The notes under the pieces are model-generated. The model did no database searches and was not told the origin of the DNA. It worked only from the letters and a program-made list of their open reading frames with translations. Source: Chloroflexota bacterium (GTDB lineage: Bacteria; Chloroflexota; Dehalococcoidia; Lucifugimonadales; Lucifugimonadaceae). From it: 40,800 nucleotides of DNA. Both the position numbers and the translations under genes were made by a program. This document shows positions 29,551 to 37,228 of this stretch, in pieces (positions within the stretch are counted from its first letter, which is position 1; every line of letters starts with the position of its first letter). The stretch is taken from contig JADFLG010000010.1 in NCBI GenBank assembly GCA_022564545.1, forward strand, positions 1 to 40,800. The letters are read 5' to 3'.

Positions 29551-30654
29551 ATGCTCGAACGAATGTACGGCATTACTCCCCAGGAAGAGCTGCCGCCGCC
29601 AATCCCTGAGATCCCTGATCTCTCAATAACGATCCAGGAAAACGAAGAGGCTTACGGCCGGTTCGTTGCCGAACCGCTCGAGCGTGGCTGGGGCGTCACA
29701 CTTGGCAACCCGATGCGCCGGTCTCTGCTCAATTCGCTCTCGGGCACCGCGATCACGTGGGTCAAGATCGATGGAGTGCACCACGAGTACTCCACCGTCC
29801 CGCACATGCGGGAAGAAGTCGTCGAATTCCTGCTCAACGTAAAGGGCATCCGCCTCCGTTCGCTTGCCGACCGCCCCGGTCGACTTCGCCTTGAAGTCGA
29901 TGGTGAAGGAGAGGTCCGCGCTGGCGACATCATGGCGACCGCCGATTTTGAGATCGTCAACCCCGAGCACCACCTCGCCACTCTCGACAGTGCCGAGGCC
30001 CGGCTCTCGGTCGAGTTCAACGTTGAACAGGGCGTCGGCTACGAACCCGCGGGCCACGACGAGGGCCTGCCAATAGGTGTGCTCCCGGTCGACGCTATCT
30101 TCACGCCGGTCCGCAAGGCCAACTTCGAAGTCGAACCAACTCGTGTCGGGCAGCGGTCCGACCTTGAAAGACTGGTTGTCGAAGTTTGGACCGACCGGAC
30201 GATTACACCGCTCGAAGCGATGCAGTCGGCCGGCAACCTGCTCATGGAACGCTTCTTCTTGTTCACACGGCTCGATAAACCGCAGGACGAAGAAACCGGC
30301 CCAGAATTGGACGGCGTCCCGCCCGAAGTCTTCAATACTCTGGTCGAGACCCTCAATCTTTCAGCCCGAACGCTCAACTGCCTGAAGCGCGCTGGCATTA
30401 ACCGTGTCGGTGAAGTGCTTTTGATGCCGAAGAGCGAACTGCTGAAAATCCGTAACTTCGGTCAGAAGTCCCTCGACGAGCTTTACGACAAGCTCGGTGA
30501 AAAGAACTACCTGCCGGTGGAAGACACCTCGAGCGACGACCCGGGCGAAGGCGAAGGCGGCGACGCTGGCGATGACGATGCCACAGGCGAAGGCGAAGGC
30601 GAAAAAACTGGCGATGATGCCGAGAGCTCGGGAGACGACTCCAGTGAGGCATAA
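29551..30654 (+). CDS. rpoA: RNA polymerase alpha subunit with acidic C-terminal tail
   Basis: The alpha dimer nucleates RNA polymerase assembly. The N-terminal domain has RFVAEPLERGWGVTLGNPMRRSLL and VEVWTDRTITPLEAMQSA. The C-terminal domain, which contacts UP elements and activators, has LNLSARTLNCLKRAGINRVG and LLKIRNFGQKSLDELYDKL. At 367 residues it is longer than usual (310-330), because about 45 Asp/Glu/Gly/Ser residues follow the C-terminal domain. A GGAGG ribosome binding site lies 11 bases upstream of the ATG. The rplQ start overlaps its last 11 bp. Confidence 0.97.
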   Translation: MLERMYGITPQEELPPPIPEIPDLSITIQENEEAYGRFVAEPLERGWGVTLGNPMRRSLLNSLSGTAITWVKIDGVHHEYSTVPHMREEVVEFLLNVKGIRLRSLADRPGRLRLEVDGEGEVRAGDIMATADFEIVNPEHHLATLDSAEARLSVEFNVEQGVGYEPAGHDEGLPIGVLPVDAIFTPVRKANFEVEPTRVGQRSDLERLVVEVWTDRTITPLEAMQSAGNLLMERFFLFTRLDKPQDEETGPELDGVPPEVFNTLVETLNLSARTLNCLKRAGINRVGEVLLMPKSELLKIRNFGQKSLDELYDKLGEKNYLPVEDTSSDDPGEGEGGDAGDDDATGEGEGEKTGDDAESSGDDSSEA

Positions 30655-30997
30655 GGTATCGGGCAGGCAATTCGGCCGGGCTTCCGGCCCAAGAAGGGCA
30701 ATGTTCCGGATCATGGTCACCGACCTGCTCCGCCATGGTCAGATCAAGACCACCGTCGCCAAAGCGAAGGAAATTCGCCCGCTGGCCGAAAAAATGGTCA
30801 CCCTGGCTAAGGGCGGCACGCTTCACGATCGGCGCCGCGCCGCCGCGTTCATCACCGATCAACGAGTGCTCAAAAAAGTTTTCGATGAAATCGGTCCACG
30901 GTTCATGGACCGGGCAGGCGGCTATACGCGCATTACCCGCCTGGGCGTTCGCGCTGGCGACGCCGCGGAAATGGCCATGATCGAGCTGGTCGACTAA
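30644..30997 (+). CDS. rplQ: 50S ribosomal protein L17 (bL17)
   Basis: L17 is at the 50S surface near the tunnel exit. The track start at 30497 lies deep in rpoA. The family begins MRHKxxGRxxGR, which here is the GTG at 30644 (VRHKVSGRQFGRASGPRRAM). This gives 117 residues and an 11-bp overlap with rpoA, so translation is probably coupled. KTTVAKAKEIRPLAEKMVTLAK and the C-terminal YTRITRLGVRAGDAAEMAMIEL confirm the family. Confidence 0.96.
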   Translation: MRHKVSGRQFGRASGPRRAMFRIMVTDLLRHGQIKTTVAKAKEIRPLAEKMVTLAKGGTLHDRRRAAAFITDQRVLKKVFDEIGPRFMDRAGGYTRITRLGVRAGDAAEMAMIELVD

Positions 30998-31019
30998 ACG
31001 GACAGGCCTTCAGAAAGCA

Positions 31020-31829
31020 ATGCGTTTTGGACTCGTCGTGGAGTATGACGGAACCGAATTCCACGGCTCGCAACTCCAGTCCAACGCCCGGACCGTGCAG
31101 GGTGAACTCGAAAGCGCCCTGCTGCAAATCTTCAACAGGAACATAAGAGTGCACCTCGCCAGTCGTACCGATTCGGGAGTGCATGCCAGGGGGCAGGTCG
31201 GTCGGTTCGATGAAGAAACCGATATGTCGCCCGATCAGATCAGAAAAGCGTTGAACTACCACATGACAGAAGATGTGCGCATACGGTGTGCGCAGTTTGT
31301 CCAGGACGGACCCGATGGGTTCGATCCCCGCGGCGACGCGTCGTCGCGGACCTACGTTTACACCTTCCACGATGCCCGGTCTGAGCCCGCACTCGACCGT
31401 CACTCTGTGACCCACGTGCCCAAATCTCTCGATGCGAAGGCAATGAACGGTGCGAGCCAGGCCCTGGTCGGATCACACGACTTCGCAGCGTTTGCGGGGT
31501 CGAACGCTCCCTGCGATGCCCCTACCCGGCGCACTGTCCACTCTGCTTCGACCACCCGAACCGGCGACAGCATCGAATTTAAAATCACCGCAAACGCCTT
31601 CCTGCACCAGCAGGTCCGCAGGATCGCGGGCGTGCTGTACAACGTGGGCACGGGCGACTCTCCAGCAACGCTGGTATTCGATCTGCTCGCTACCGCTGAA
31701 CGTGGTGCGGCCTCTCATGTCATGCCAGCACGGGGCCTGTGCCTGGAAGAGATTGCCTACGAGGGAGCAGGAGAGTGCGGCCTGCCTGCGATTTCACCCC
31801 CGTCCATCAAGGATGTAGGCGTAAACTAG
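31020..31829 (+). CDS. truA: tRNA pseudouridine synthase A
   Basis: TruA makes pseudouridine at positions 38-40 of the tRNA anticodon stem. The catalytic Asp is D51 in ASRTDSGVHARGQV, and the tRNA-binding segment is ANAFLHQQVRRIAGVLYNVG. The 269-residue length is normal. The common YDGTxFxGWQ motif reads YDGTEFHGSQ here. It lies between rplQ and rplM, a common placement. Confidence 0.95.
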   Translation: MRFGLVVEYDGTEFHGSQLQSNARTVQGELESALLQIFNRNIRVHLASRTDSGVHARGQVGRFDEETDMSPDQIRKALNYHMTEDVRIRCAQFVQDGPDGFDPRGDASSRTYVYTFHDARSEPALDRHSVTHVPKSLDAKAMNGASQALVGSHDFAAFAGSNAPCDAPTRRTVHSASTTRTGDSIEFKITANAFLHQQVRRIAGVLYNVGTGDSPATLVFDLLATAERGAASHVMPARGLCLEEIAYEGAGECGLPAISPPSIKDVGVN

Positions 31830-31853
31830 AGTGTCGAAAATCACGGAATAAAC

Positions 31854-32699
31854 ATGGTTACCAGGCTAAAGCATTACAACCCGAGCGCCAGAGATATGGT
31901 GAACGACTGGCAGGTACTGGACGCCAGCGGTCAGGTCCTCGGACGATTCGCGACACAGGTGGCGATGTTCCTGATGGGCAAGAATAAGCCCGAATACGTG
32001 CCGCACATGCTCTCTGGCGATTTCGTTGTCGTGATCAACGCCAGAGAGATCAAAGTGACAGGTCGCAAGGCCCAGCAGAAAATATACAAGCGATACAGCC
32101 AGTATCCCGGAACTCTCAAAGAGATTCCGTATGAGCGAATGCAGGCACGGTTTCCCGAGCGGATCATCGAGATGGCCGTGAAGGGCATGCTCCCGAAAAA
32201 CAAGCTCGGTCGCAGGATGCTAAAGCGACTCAAGGTCTACGCCGGTCCCGAGCACCCGCACTCTGCGCAGGTAATCGGATCGGACCGCCGCGAGAGCCGC
32301 GAGGCCGAGGCGCTGGCGAAGGCTGAAACCGCGGCCGCAGCTGCAGCGATAAAGAAGGCCACCGCCGAAAAACAGGCAGCCAAAGAGGCTCTTGCCTCAG
32401 AGGTCCGGGCGGAAGCCGCAGCGACCGTGGCAGTCGAAACTCCAGCCAGGAAGGTCCCGGCGAAGAAAGCCCCGGCAAAGAAAGCAACTGCAAGGAAAAC
32501 TCCAGCCAAAAAAGCAACCGCCAGGAAGCCCGCTGCAAAGAAGCCTGCCGCCAGGAAACCAGCTGCGAAAAAACCCGCGGTGAAAAAGGCGACCACCGCC
32601 AGAAAGCCAGCTGCCAGAAAGCCAGCGGCCCGAAAAACACGGCAAACCACAACTGAGAAGACTACGGCCAGGAAATCTGGCGACTCCGGAGAGAAATAG
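31854..32699 (+). CDS. rplM: 50S ribosomal protein L13 (uL13) with histone H1-like C-terminal tail
   Basis: L13 is an early 50S assembly protein. Residues 1-140 are the whole normal protein ([60 protein letters not shown]). A further 140 residues follow: an Ala/Glu/Lys segment likely to be helical (about 150-195), then repeats of the [13 protein letters not shown] type like eukaryotic H1 or bacterial HU/HC1 tails. The frame stays open and ends 0 bp before rpsI, so the tail is part of the gene. The protein is twice the normal length. Confidence 0.95.
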   Translation: MVTRLKHYNPSARDMVNDWQVLDASGQVLGRFATQVAMFLMGKNKPEYVPHMLSGDFVVVINAREIKVTGRKAQQKIYKRYSQYPGTLKEIPYERMQARFPERIIEMAVKGMLPKNKLGRRMLKRLKVYAGPEHPHSAQVIGSDRRESREAEALAKAETAAAAAAIKKATAEKQAAKEALASEVRAEAAATVAVETPARKVPAKKAPAKKATARKTPAKKATARKPAAKKPAARKPAAKKPAVKKATTARKPAARKPAARKTRQTTTEKTTARKSGDSGEK

Positions 32700-33095
32700 T
32701 TGACACAGCAGCAGTACTACTACGGCACTGGCCGTAGAAAGACCGCAATCGCACGAGTGAGGGTCTACAACACACCGGGCGGCTCGACCGTGAACGGCAG
32801 GCCGATCGACGAGGTGTTCACCGTCGGGGCGTGGCTCCGTCAGGCGATCAGCCCTCTCCGGGTAACGGACCTCGCCGACAAGGTGACAGTTGTTGCCAAG
32901 ACGCACGGCGGCGGCACTGCCGGACAGGCCGGCGCATTCGCCCACGGGCTCGCACGCGCACTCGTGGTGATGGACGAGAACTACAGGAAGCCACTCCGGG
33001 CCGCCGGCCTTATGACCCGCGACCCTCGAATGAAGGAAAGCAAGAAGTACGGCCTCAAACGGGCCCGCAAGGCACCGCAGTACACAAAGCGCTAA
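32700..33095 (+). CDS. rpsI: 30S ribosomal protein S9 (uS9)
   Basis: S9 has a C-terminal tail that touches the P-site tRNA. The 131 residues show YYYGTGRRKTAIARVRVYNT, GGGTAGQAGAFAHGLARAL and the canonical ending KKYGLKRARKAPQYTKR. The start is TTG at 32700, directly after the rplM stop, with GGAG upstream (32688-32691). It is the last gene of the superoperon and is followed by a strong terminator. Confidence 0.97.
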   Translation: MTQQQYYYGTGRRKTAIARVRVYNTPGGSTVNGRPIDEVFTVGAWLRQAISPLRVTDLADKVTVVAKTHGGGTAGQAGAFAHGLARALVVMDENYRKPLRAAGLMTRDPRMKESKKYGLKRARKAPQYTKR

Positions 33096-33120
33096 GTCGC
33101 TCTCGCTGCCCGATCTGTTT

Positions 33121-33152
33121 AGAAGCCCCGGTTCACTCGGGGCTTCTTTCGT
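33121..33152 (+). terminator. Rho-independent terminator after rpsI
   Basis: AGAAGCCCCG and CGGGGCTTCT form a perfect 10-bp stem with a 7-nt loop (GTTCACT), followed by TTCGTT. It lies 26 bp after the rpsI stop and is the clearest intrinsic terminator in the window, marking the end of the ribosomal superoperon. Confidence 0.9.
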
Positions 33153-33211
33153 TCAGGAGTCTTACTCACTTCCCGACCGCAGCGGAGCGATCTGCGGCTG
33201 GGTCGTTAACT

Positions 33212-33352
33212 CCCTCTCCTCGGGGAGAGGGTTGGGGTGAGGGGAGAGTCACTGGGTAGACGACATTTTCGATAGCCCTGGCGTCGCTATCGACTGCTTT
33301 CTTACCACCATCGAAAGCATCCCCCTCAACCTAACCGTCTCCCCAGGAAGGA
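33212..33352. repeat. Dispersed structured intergenic repeat, copy A
   Basis: The gap between rpsI and prmC (33153-33367) holds no gene but several inverted repeats: CCCTCTCC/GGAGAGGG (33212-33219, 33224-33231), TCGATAGC/GCTATCGA (33269-33276, 33286-33293) and GCTTTC/GAAAGC (33296-33301, 33313-33318). The segment TTCGATAGC ... ATCGAAAGCATCCCCCTC-AACCTAACCGTCTCC recurs in diverged form at 37099-37152 in the same orientation (copy B). The CCCTCTCC hairpin also resembles short palindromic repeats common in bacterial intergenic DNA. Confidence 0.7.
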
Positions 33353-33367
33353 AGGATACGAAGCGAT

Positions 33368-34231
33368 TTACCCGAGCTCAATCGCCAGGCAACGCGTGAG
33401 GCCCGCCAGATCAGTTAGCAACGATACCGAAGCGTTCGGAAACTCTTTCCCCGCCAGCTCGAATACAGGATCGGCAATCGGTGGGTCTATCTCGATGTAG
33501 GCTGCGCTCCAGTCCGACTTCAGGGCTGCCCGTATACCCACGAAGAGCGGTCTGATCACATCAAGCCCGTCATTGCCACCATCCAGTGCCAGAGCGGGCT
33601 CTCTGGCGACCTCGGCCTGAAGCCCGGGCATGGCGTCGTGCAGGATGTACGGTGGGTTCGAAACGATCACGTCGAATTTGTCTCCGCCGTTCGCAAACGG
33701 GTCGAGCAGGTCGCCCTCAATAAACTCGACTTCGGCTCCATGCGCAGCCGCGTTTTGCCGTGCAACTTCCAATGCTCCGGCCGATATGTCTGTTGCTGAA
33801 ACCGCTGCTGCACGCATTTCAAGTGCCAGCGAAATGGCGATCGCGCCGGAACCAGTGCCCACATCGACGATGCGCGGTCCGTCTATTCCACGACTGCGCA
33901 CAAACTCAATTGCCTGGACCACGAGCTGTTCTGTCTCGGGCCGCGGGATCAACACCCTCGGGTCGACCGCAAACCGGCGCCGAAAAAACTCTGCGCTGCC
34001 CGTGATGTACTGCAGTGGCTCCCGCTCGACGCGGCGGGTAACCAGCAATTCAAGCAGGTCGAGCCGGTCGACCGGCGCAGGGTCAACCAGCCTTCCGAGT
34101 TGCTGCTCTGCCGACCAGCCGAAAGCGTGCCGGACCAGGAGCCGCGCATCGGTGCCTGCATCTTCGACGCCCACCGACGAAAGACGCGAAGTTATCGATC
34201 GAATGAGCGATGAAACGGTTTGAACGGGCAT
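33368..34231 (-). CDS. prmC: Peptide chain release factor N5-glutamine methyltransferase
   Basis: PrmC methylates the Gln of the GGQ motif of release factors. The SAM-binding motif is IVDVGTGSGAIAISLA and the catalytic motif is VSNPPYI; the N-terminal helical domain precedes PLQYITGSAEFFRRRF. The 287-residue length is normal. It lies 240 bp downstream of prfA, its substrate, on the same strand. Confidence 0.96.
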   Translation of the reverse strand: MPVQTVSSLIRSITSRLSSVGVEDAGTDARLLVRHAFGWSAEQQLGRLVDPAPVDRLDLLELLVTRRVEREPLQYITGSAEFFRRRFAVDPRVLIPRPETEQLVVQAIEFVRSRGIDGPRIVDVGTGSGAIAISLALEMRAAAVSATDISAGALEVARQNAAAHGAEVEFIEGDLLDPFANGGDKFDVIVSNPPYILHDAMPGLQAEVAREPALALDGGNDGLDVIRPLFVGIRAALKSDWSAAYIEIDPPIADPVFELAGKEFPNASVSLLTDLAGLTRCLAIELG

Positions 34232-34332
34232 AAAAAGAGTTGGAATCAGGCTTTAGCTATTCGAAGAAGATCGCAACTGGATGTGGATGCGTTTGCGATC
34301 ACCGTGAGGCGTATCGATCCGCGCGACTCATC

Positions 34333-34445
34333 TGTCATTCCGGGGAAGCCGGATGGCTGAGGTGGGAATCCTTTCCGATTGAATAGTGAATGCCACGTCC
34401 CACTCGGCTGAGCACAGGGCACGCTAAGAACCCCTCGCAACGACA
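34333..34445. repeat. Short element with inverted termini between prfA and prmC (MITE-like)
   Basis: The 240-bp gap 34232-34471 holds no convincing gene. It contains a stretch that begins TGTCATTCCGGGG and ends CCCCTCGCAACGACA, whose reverse complement is TGTCGTTGCGAGGGG. The ends are thus imperfect inverted repeats about 113 bp apart, with a short internal CCGG-ggaag-CCGG hairpin. Similar ends (TGTCATTCC... and ...CGCAATGACA) are familiar from small dispersed repeats in other genomes. No transposase is present, and only one copy is visible here. Confidence 0.5.
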
Positions 34446-34471
34446 AGACCGGCCCGGGTCGCGCCTTCAGG

Positions 34472-35563
34472 TCAACGACCCTGGCCACTTGCGGCAGCCA
34501 GCTTTCGCGCCTGCTCTTCCTGCAACAGGGCGTCGATGAAGCCGTCCAGATCGCCGCCGAGGACCTGCTGCATCTGGTGGCTCGTGTAGCCGATACGGTG
34601 ATCGGTTATCCGGGACTGCGGGAAGTTGTAAGTGCGGATTTTTTCCGAGCGGTCGCCAGTCCCGACCTGTGCTTTTCTATCTGCACTGATCTTTTCTTGC
34701 TGCTTGCGCAACTCCATGTCCCATAGCCTGGAGCGCAGGATTTCCATCGCCTGTAGCTTGTTCTGCAACTGCGACCGCTCATTCTGGCACTGAACCACGA
34801 GGCCAGTCGGAATATGGGTGATACGAATGGCCGTCGCCAGCTTGTTGACGCTCTGGCCCCCGGCGCCGCCCGAGTGGAAAACGTCGATCTTCAGGTCTTT
34901 GTCGTTAATCTCGATGTCGACCTCTTCGGCCTTCGGCATTACGACGACGGTGGCGGTCGAAGTGTGGATTCGCCCCTGGGATTCGGTAACGGGCACCCGC
35001 TGAACACGGTGAACGCCGCTTTCAAGGTGCAGACGCTGGTAAGCCCGCTCTCCCGCGATTTCAAACGTAACTTCTTTAATCCCACCGACCCCGGTGTCGT
35101 TCTGGCTGAGGATTTTCAACTTCCACTTGCGGGATTCCGCATACCGCTGGTACATGCGGAACACCTCGGCAGCAAACAGGCCAGCCTCATCTCCACCGGT
35201 TCCGGCCCGGACCTCGACCAAGGCGTCGGCGAGTTCAGTCTCGTCCTTCGGCAGCAGTTCAAGTCGGATTTCGTCATGGAGCGTATCGAGCTTCTCCTGG
35301 AGTTCCCCGACTTCGGCTTTCGCCATTTCGAGCACCTCCGGGTCATCCTCATTAGCGACCATTTCCTGTGCGCCTTCCAGGTCAGACTGCATGCGCGTCA
35401 TGTCGTTCCAGAGCTCGACGACGTGCTGGAGTTGGCGGTATTCGCGACCGAGCCTTCGGATGGCGTTCGGGTCGGAAGCAGTTTCGGGCTGCGACATCAA
35501 ACGCTCGACTTCGCTGTGCCGGTCAGCGATTTCCTTCAGGCGGGCTTCCATCGATTGCTGCAT
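34472..35563 (-). CDS. prfA: Peptide chain release factor 1
   Basis: RF1 reads UAA and UAG stop codons and triggers peptide release. The GGQ motif is in SGGAGGQSVNKLATAIRITH. The codon-recognition region reads RVPVTESQGRIHTS, a PxT tripeptide as in RF1 rather than the SPF of RF2. RTYNFPQSRITDHRIG is the RF1 ending signature. It has 363 residues. The start may be M1 or M5 (MQQSMEARL); neither has a clear Shine-Dalgarno sequence. It lies downstream of hisS (80-bp gap) and upstream of prmC. Confidence 0.97.
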   Translation of the reverse strand: MQQSMEARLKEIADRHSEVERLMSQPETASDPNAIRRLGREYRQLQHVVELWNDMTRMQSDLEGAQEMVANEDDPEVLEMAKAEVGELQEKLDTLHDEIRLELLPKDETELADALVEVRAGTGGDEAGLFAAEVFRMYQRYAESRKWKLKILSQNDTGVGGIKEVTFEIAGERAYQRLHLESGVHRVQRVPVTESQGRIHTSTATVVVMPKAEEVDIEINDKDLKIDVFHSGGAGGQSVNKLATAIRITHIPTGLVVQCQNERSQLQNKLQAMEILRSRLWDMELRKQQEKISADRKAQVGTGDRSEKIRTYNFPQSRITDHRIGYTSHQMQQVLGGDLDGFIDALLQEEQARKLAAASGQGR

Positions 35564-35643
35564 ATTTTGAGGTTACCAGTAACTTTCTAAAAGGCACGAT
35601 TGACGGCTGCCCTGTCAGAAGAGTACCGGGCGGCCCTGACCAG

Positions 35644-36924
35644 CTAGATGAGCGATTCTCGAACGTGCTGCGCTATCGATTCGGCATCAAGCGCCACTTC
35701 AGCCTGCCCGCCGCCCTCGGCGAGGTCCTTCACGGTTGCGACGCCCCGCTCGACCTCGCGGTCGCCGAGGATCACCACGTTCGCTGCGCCGAGGTTGTTG
35801 GCATACCGCATTTGCGCCTTCATCGAACGTCTTGGAGCAAGGACAGTCGAAACGTCCGCTGCCCGCAGGCCGGTGGCAAGCGCACTGGCAGACGCTACGG
35901 CGCCGCCAAGTGCAACCACGACGATATCGGGCCCCTTCGGTGCCTTCACGGCAACTTCCTGTTTCTTCAACTCGAGAATCATCCGTTCGATGCCCGACCC
36001 GAAGCCAATGCCGGGGGTTTGTTGTCCGCCCAGAATGCCGATCAGCGGATCGTAGCGACCCCCGGCGATGAGCGTGCCCTGCCCGCCAGCGTCGGCCGGC
36101 TCATACTCGAACACTGTCCGGTTGTAGTAGTCGAGGCCGCGTACCAGTCTGTGATCAATGTCGAACGAAAACTCCCGGTAGACCGTCTTCATGTTCTCAA
36201 GAAGGATGAGCAACGCATCCCAGTGCTCTTTTGCGTCGCCGCCAATGTAGTCGACCGATTTGGGCGCGCTGTCGGCAAGCGCCTGGGTTTCGGGGGCCTT
36301 GGAATCGAGTACGCGGAGGGGTGCCCTCTCGAGCCGGTCCCGGTCGAGCTTCGGAAGCTCGTCAATCACATTCCTGAAATAGTTGTCCAAATCGTTGAGA
36401 TAATCGTCCCGGCCCTCGGGGTCGCCCAGGCTGTTCAGTCGCAGTGTGACGTTCTTGATGCCCAGCTCCGTGATGTATTTCCAGCCAAGCTCAATGACTT
36501 CCGCATCGACCTCGGGCGACTGGTCGCCGATCGCTTCGACGCCGAACTGGTGGTGCTGGCGGAAACGCCCCGCCTGCGGACGCTCATAGCGGAACATAGG
36601 TGACATGTAGAACAGTCGCACCGGCTGCGGTCCGTTGTGGAGACCGTTCTCGATATAGGCCCGGCACACAGAGGCCGTGCCTTCGGGCCGCAGTGTGATC
36701 GAATCGCCGCCGTGATCTTCGAACGTGTACATCTCTTTCTGCACGATATCGGTCTCATCGCCAACCCCGCGCTGAAACAGGTCCGTGTCTTCGATCAGCG
36801 GCGTGTCGATGCGCCGATAGCCAAATTGCGAGGCAACCTTGCCGGCAACTGCTTGCACATGCGACCAGTAAGGCTGGTCATCGGGAAGTATGTCGGCAGT
36901 GCCTCGTGGGCGCTTGAAGTTCAT
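35644..36924 (-). CDS. hisS: Histidyl-tRNA synthetase
   Basis: This is a class II aminoacyl-tRNA synthetase that charges tRNA-His. Visible motifs are RGTADILPDD, motif 2 MFRYERPQAGRFRQHHQFG, the His-binding segments LVRGLDYYNRTVFEY and AGGRYDPLIG, and motif 3 GIGFGSGIERMIL. A C-terminal anticodon-binding domain follows from about residue 325. The 426-residue length is typical. It is probably the first gene of hisS-prfA-prmC, though 80- and 240-bp gaps leave room for separate control. Confidence 0.97.
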   Translation of the reverse strand: MNFKRPRGTADILPDDQPYWSHVQAVAGKVASQFGYRRIDTPLIEDTDLFQRGVGDETDIVQKEMYTFEDHGGDSITLRPEGTASVCRAYIENGLHNGPQPVRLFYMSPMFRYERPQAGRFRQHHQFGVEAIGDQSPEVDAEVIELGWKYITELGIKNVTLRLNSLGDPEGRDDYLNDLDNYFRNVIDELPKLDRDRLERAPLRVLDSKAPETQALADSAPKSVDYIGGDAKEHWDALLILLENMKTVYREFSFDIDHRLVRGLDYYNRTVFEYEPADAGGQGTLIAGGRYDPLIGILGGQQTPGIGFGSGIERMILELKKQEVAVKAPKGPDIVVVALGGAVASASALATGLRAADVSTVLAPRRSMKAQMRYANNLGAANVVILGDREVERGVATVKDLAEGGGQAEVALDAESIAQHVRESLI

Positions 36925-36957
36925 TCGCTCGTCACGTCGATCAACGGATAGTCATGT

Positions 36958-37164
36958 CCCCTCTCCCTGCCAGGGAGACGGGTGCCCACCTGTGGGCGCG
37001 GGTGTGGGTCGAACTCGTCGCCGGATACAAGTTCATGCGACGCCAGGATTTCACCCGCCCTCCAACTTTCTCCCTCGCAGGAAGGGAGGAAGTTTACCTT
37101 CGATAGCTTCTGCTCCGCCGTCGAAAACTTTCCCCTCGACCTGACCTTCTCCGCGTGGAGAAGG
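36958..37164. repeat. Dispersed structured intergenic repeat, copy B
   Basis: The 304-bp gap between guaB3 and hisS (36925-37228) has no gene but is packed with hairpins: TCTCCCT/AGGGAGA (36962-36968, 36972-36978), GCCCAC/GTGGGC (36984-36989, 36992-36997), AACTTTCTCCCT/AGGGAGGAAGTT (37064-37075, 37083-37094; 11 of 12 paired) and CCTTCTCC/GGAGAAGG (37145-37152, 37157-37164). The part from TTCGATAGC (37099) to ACCTTCTCC (37152) matches copy A near 33268-33341. An 85-codon ORF across it on the minus strand looks like a by-product of the repeat. Confidence 0.7.
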
Positions 37165-37228
37165 GATTGACCTCGCAACCAAGAGTGAAACCCAACTCGC
37201 CAGTCAAACGTGCCCCTGGCACCACCAC

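Noticed and set aside
34246-34488. 80-aa minus-strand ORF between prfA and prmC
   Set aside because: It is mostly the translated repeat-like element at 34333-34445 and overlaps the end of prfA.
35368-36603. 411-aa plus-strand ORF opposite hisS and prfA
   Set aside because: It is antisense to two conserved genes and shows no motif or ribosome binding site of its own.
36921-37178. 85-aa minus-strand ORF upstream of hisS
   Set aside because: It lies wholly over hairpin-dense repeat DNA and overlaps the hisS start.
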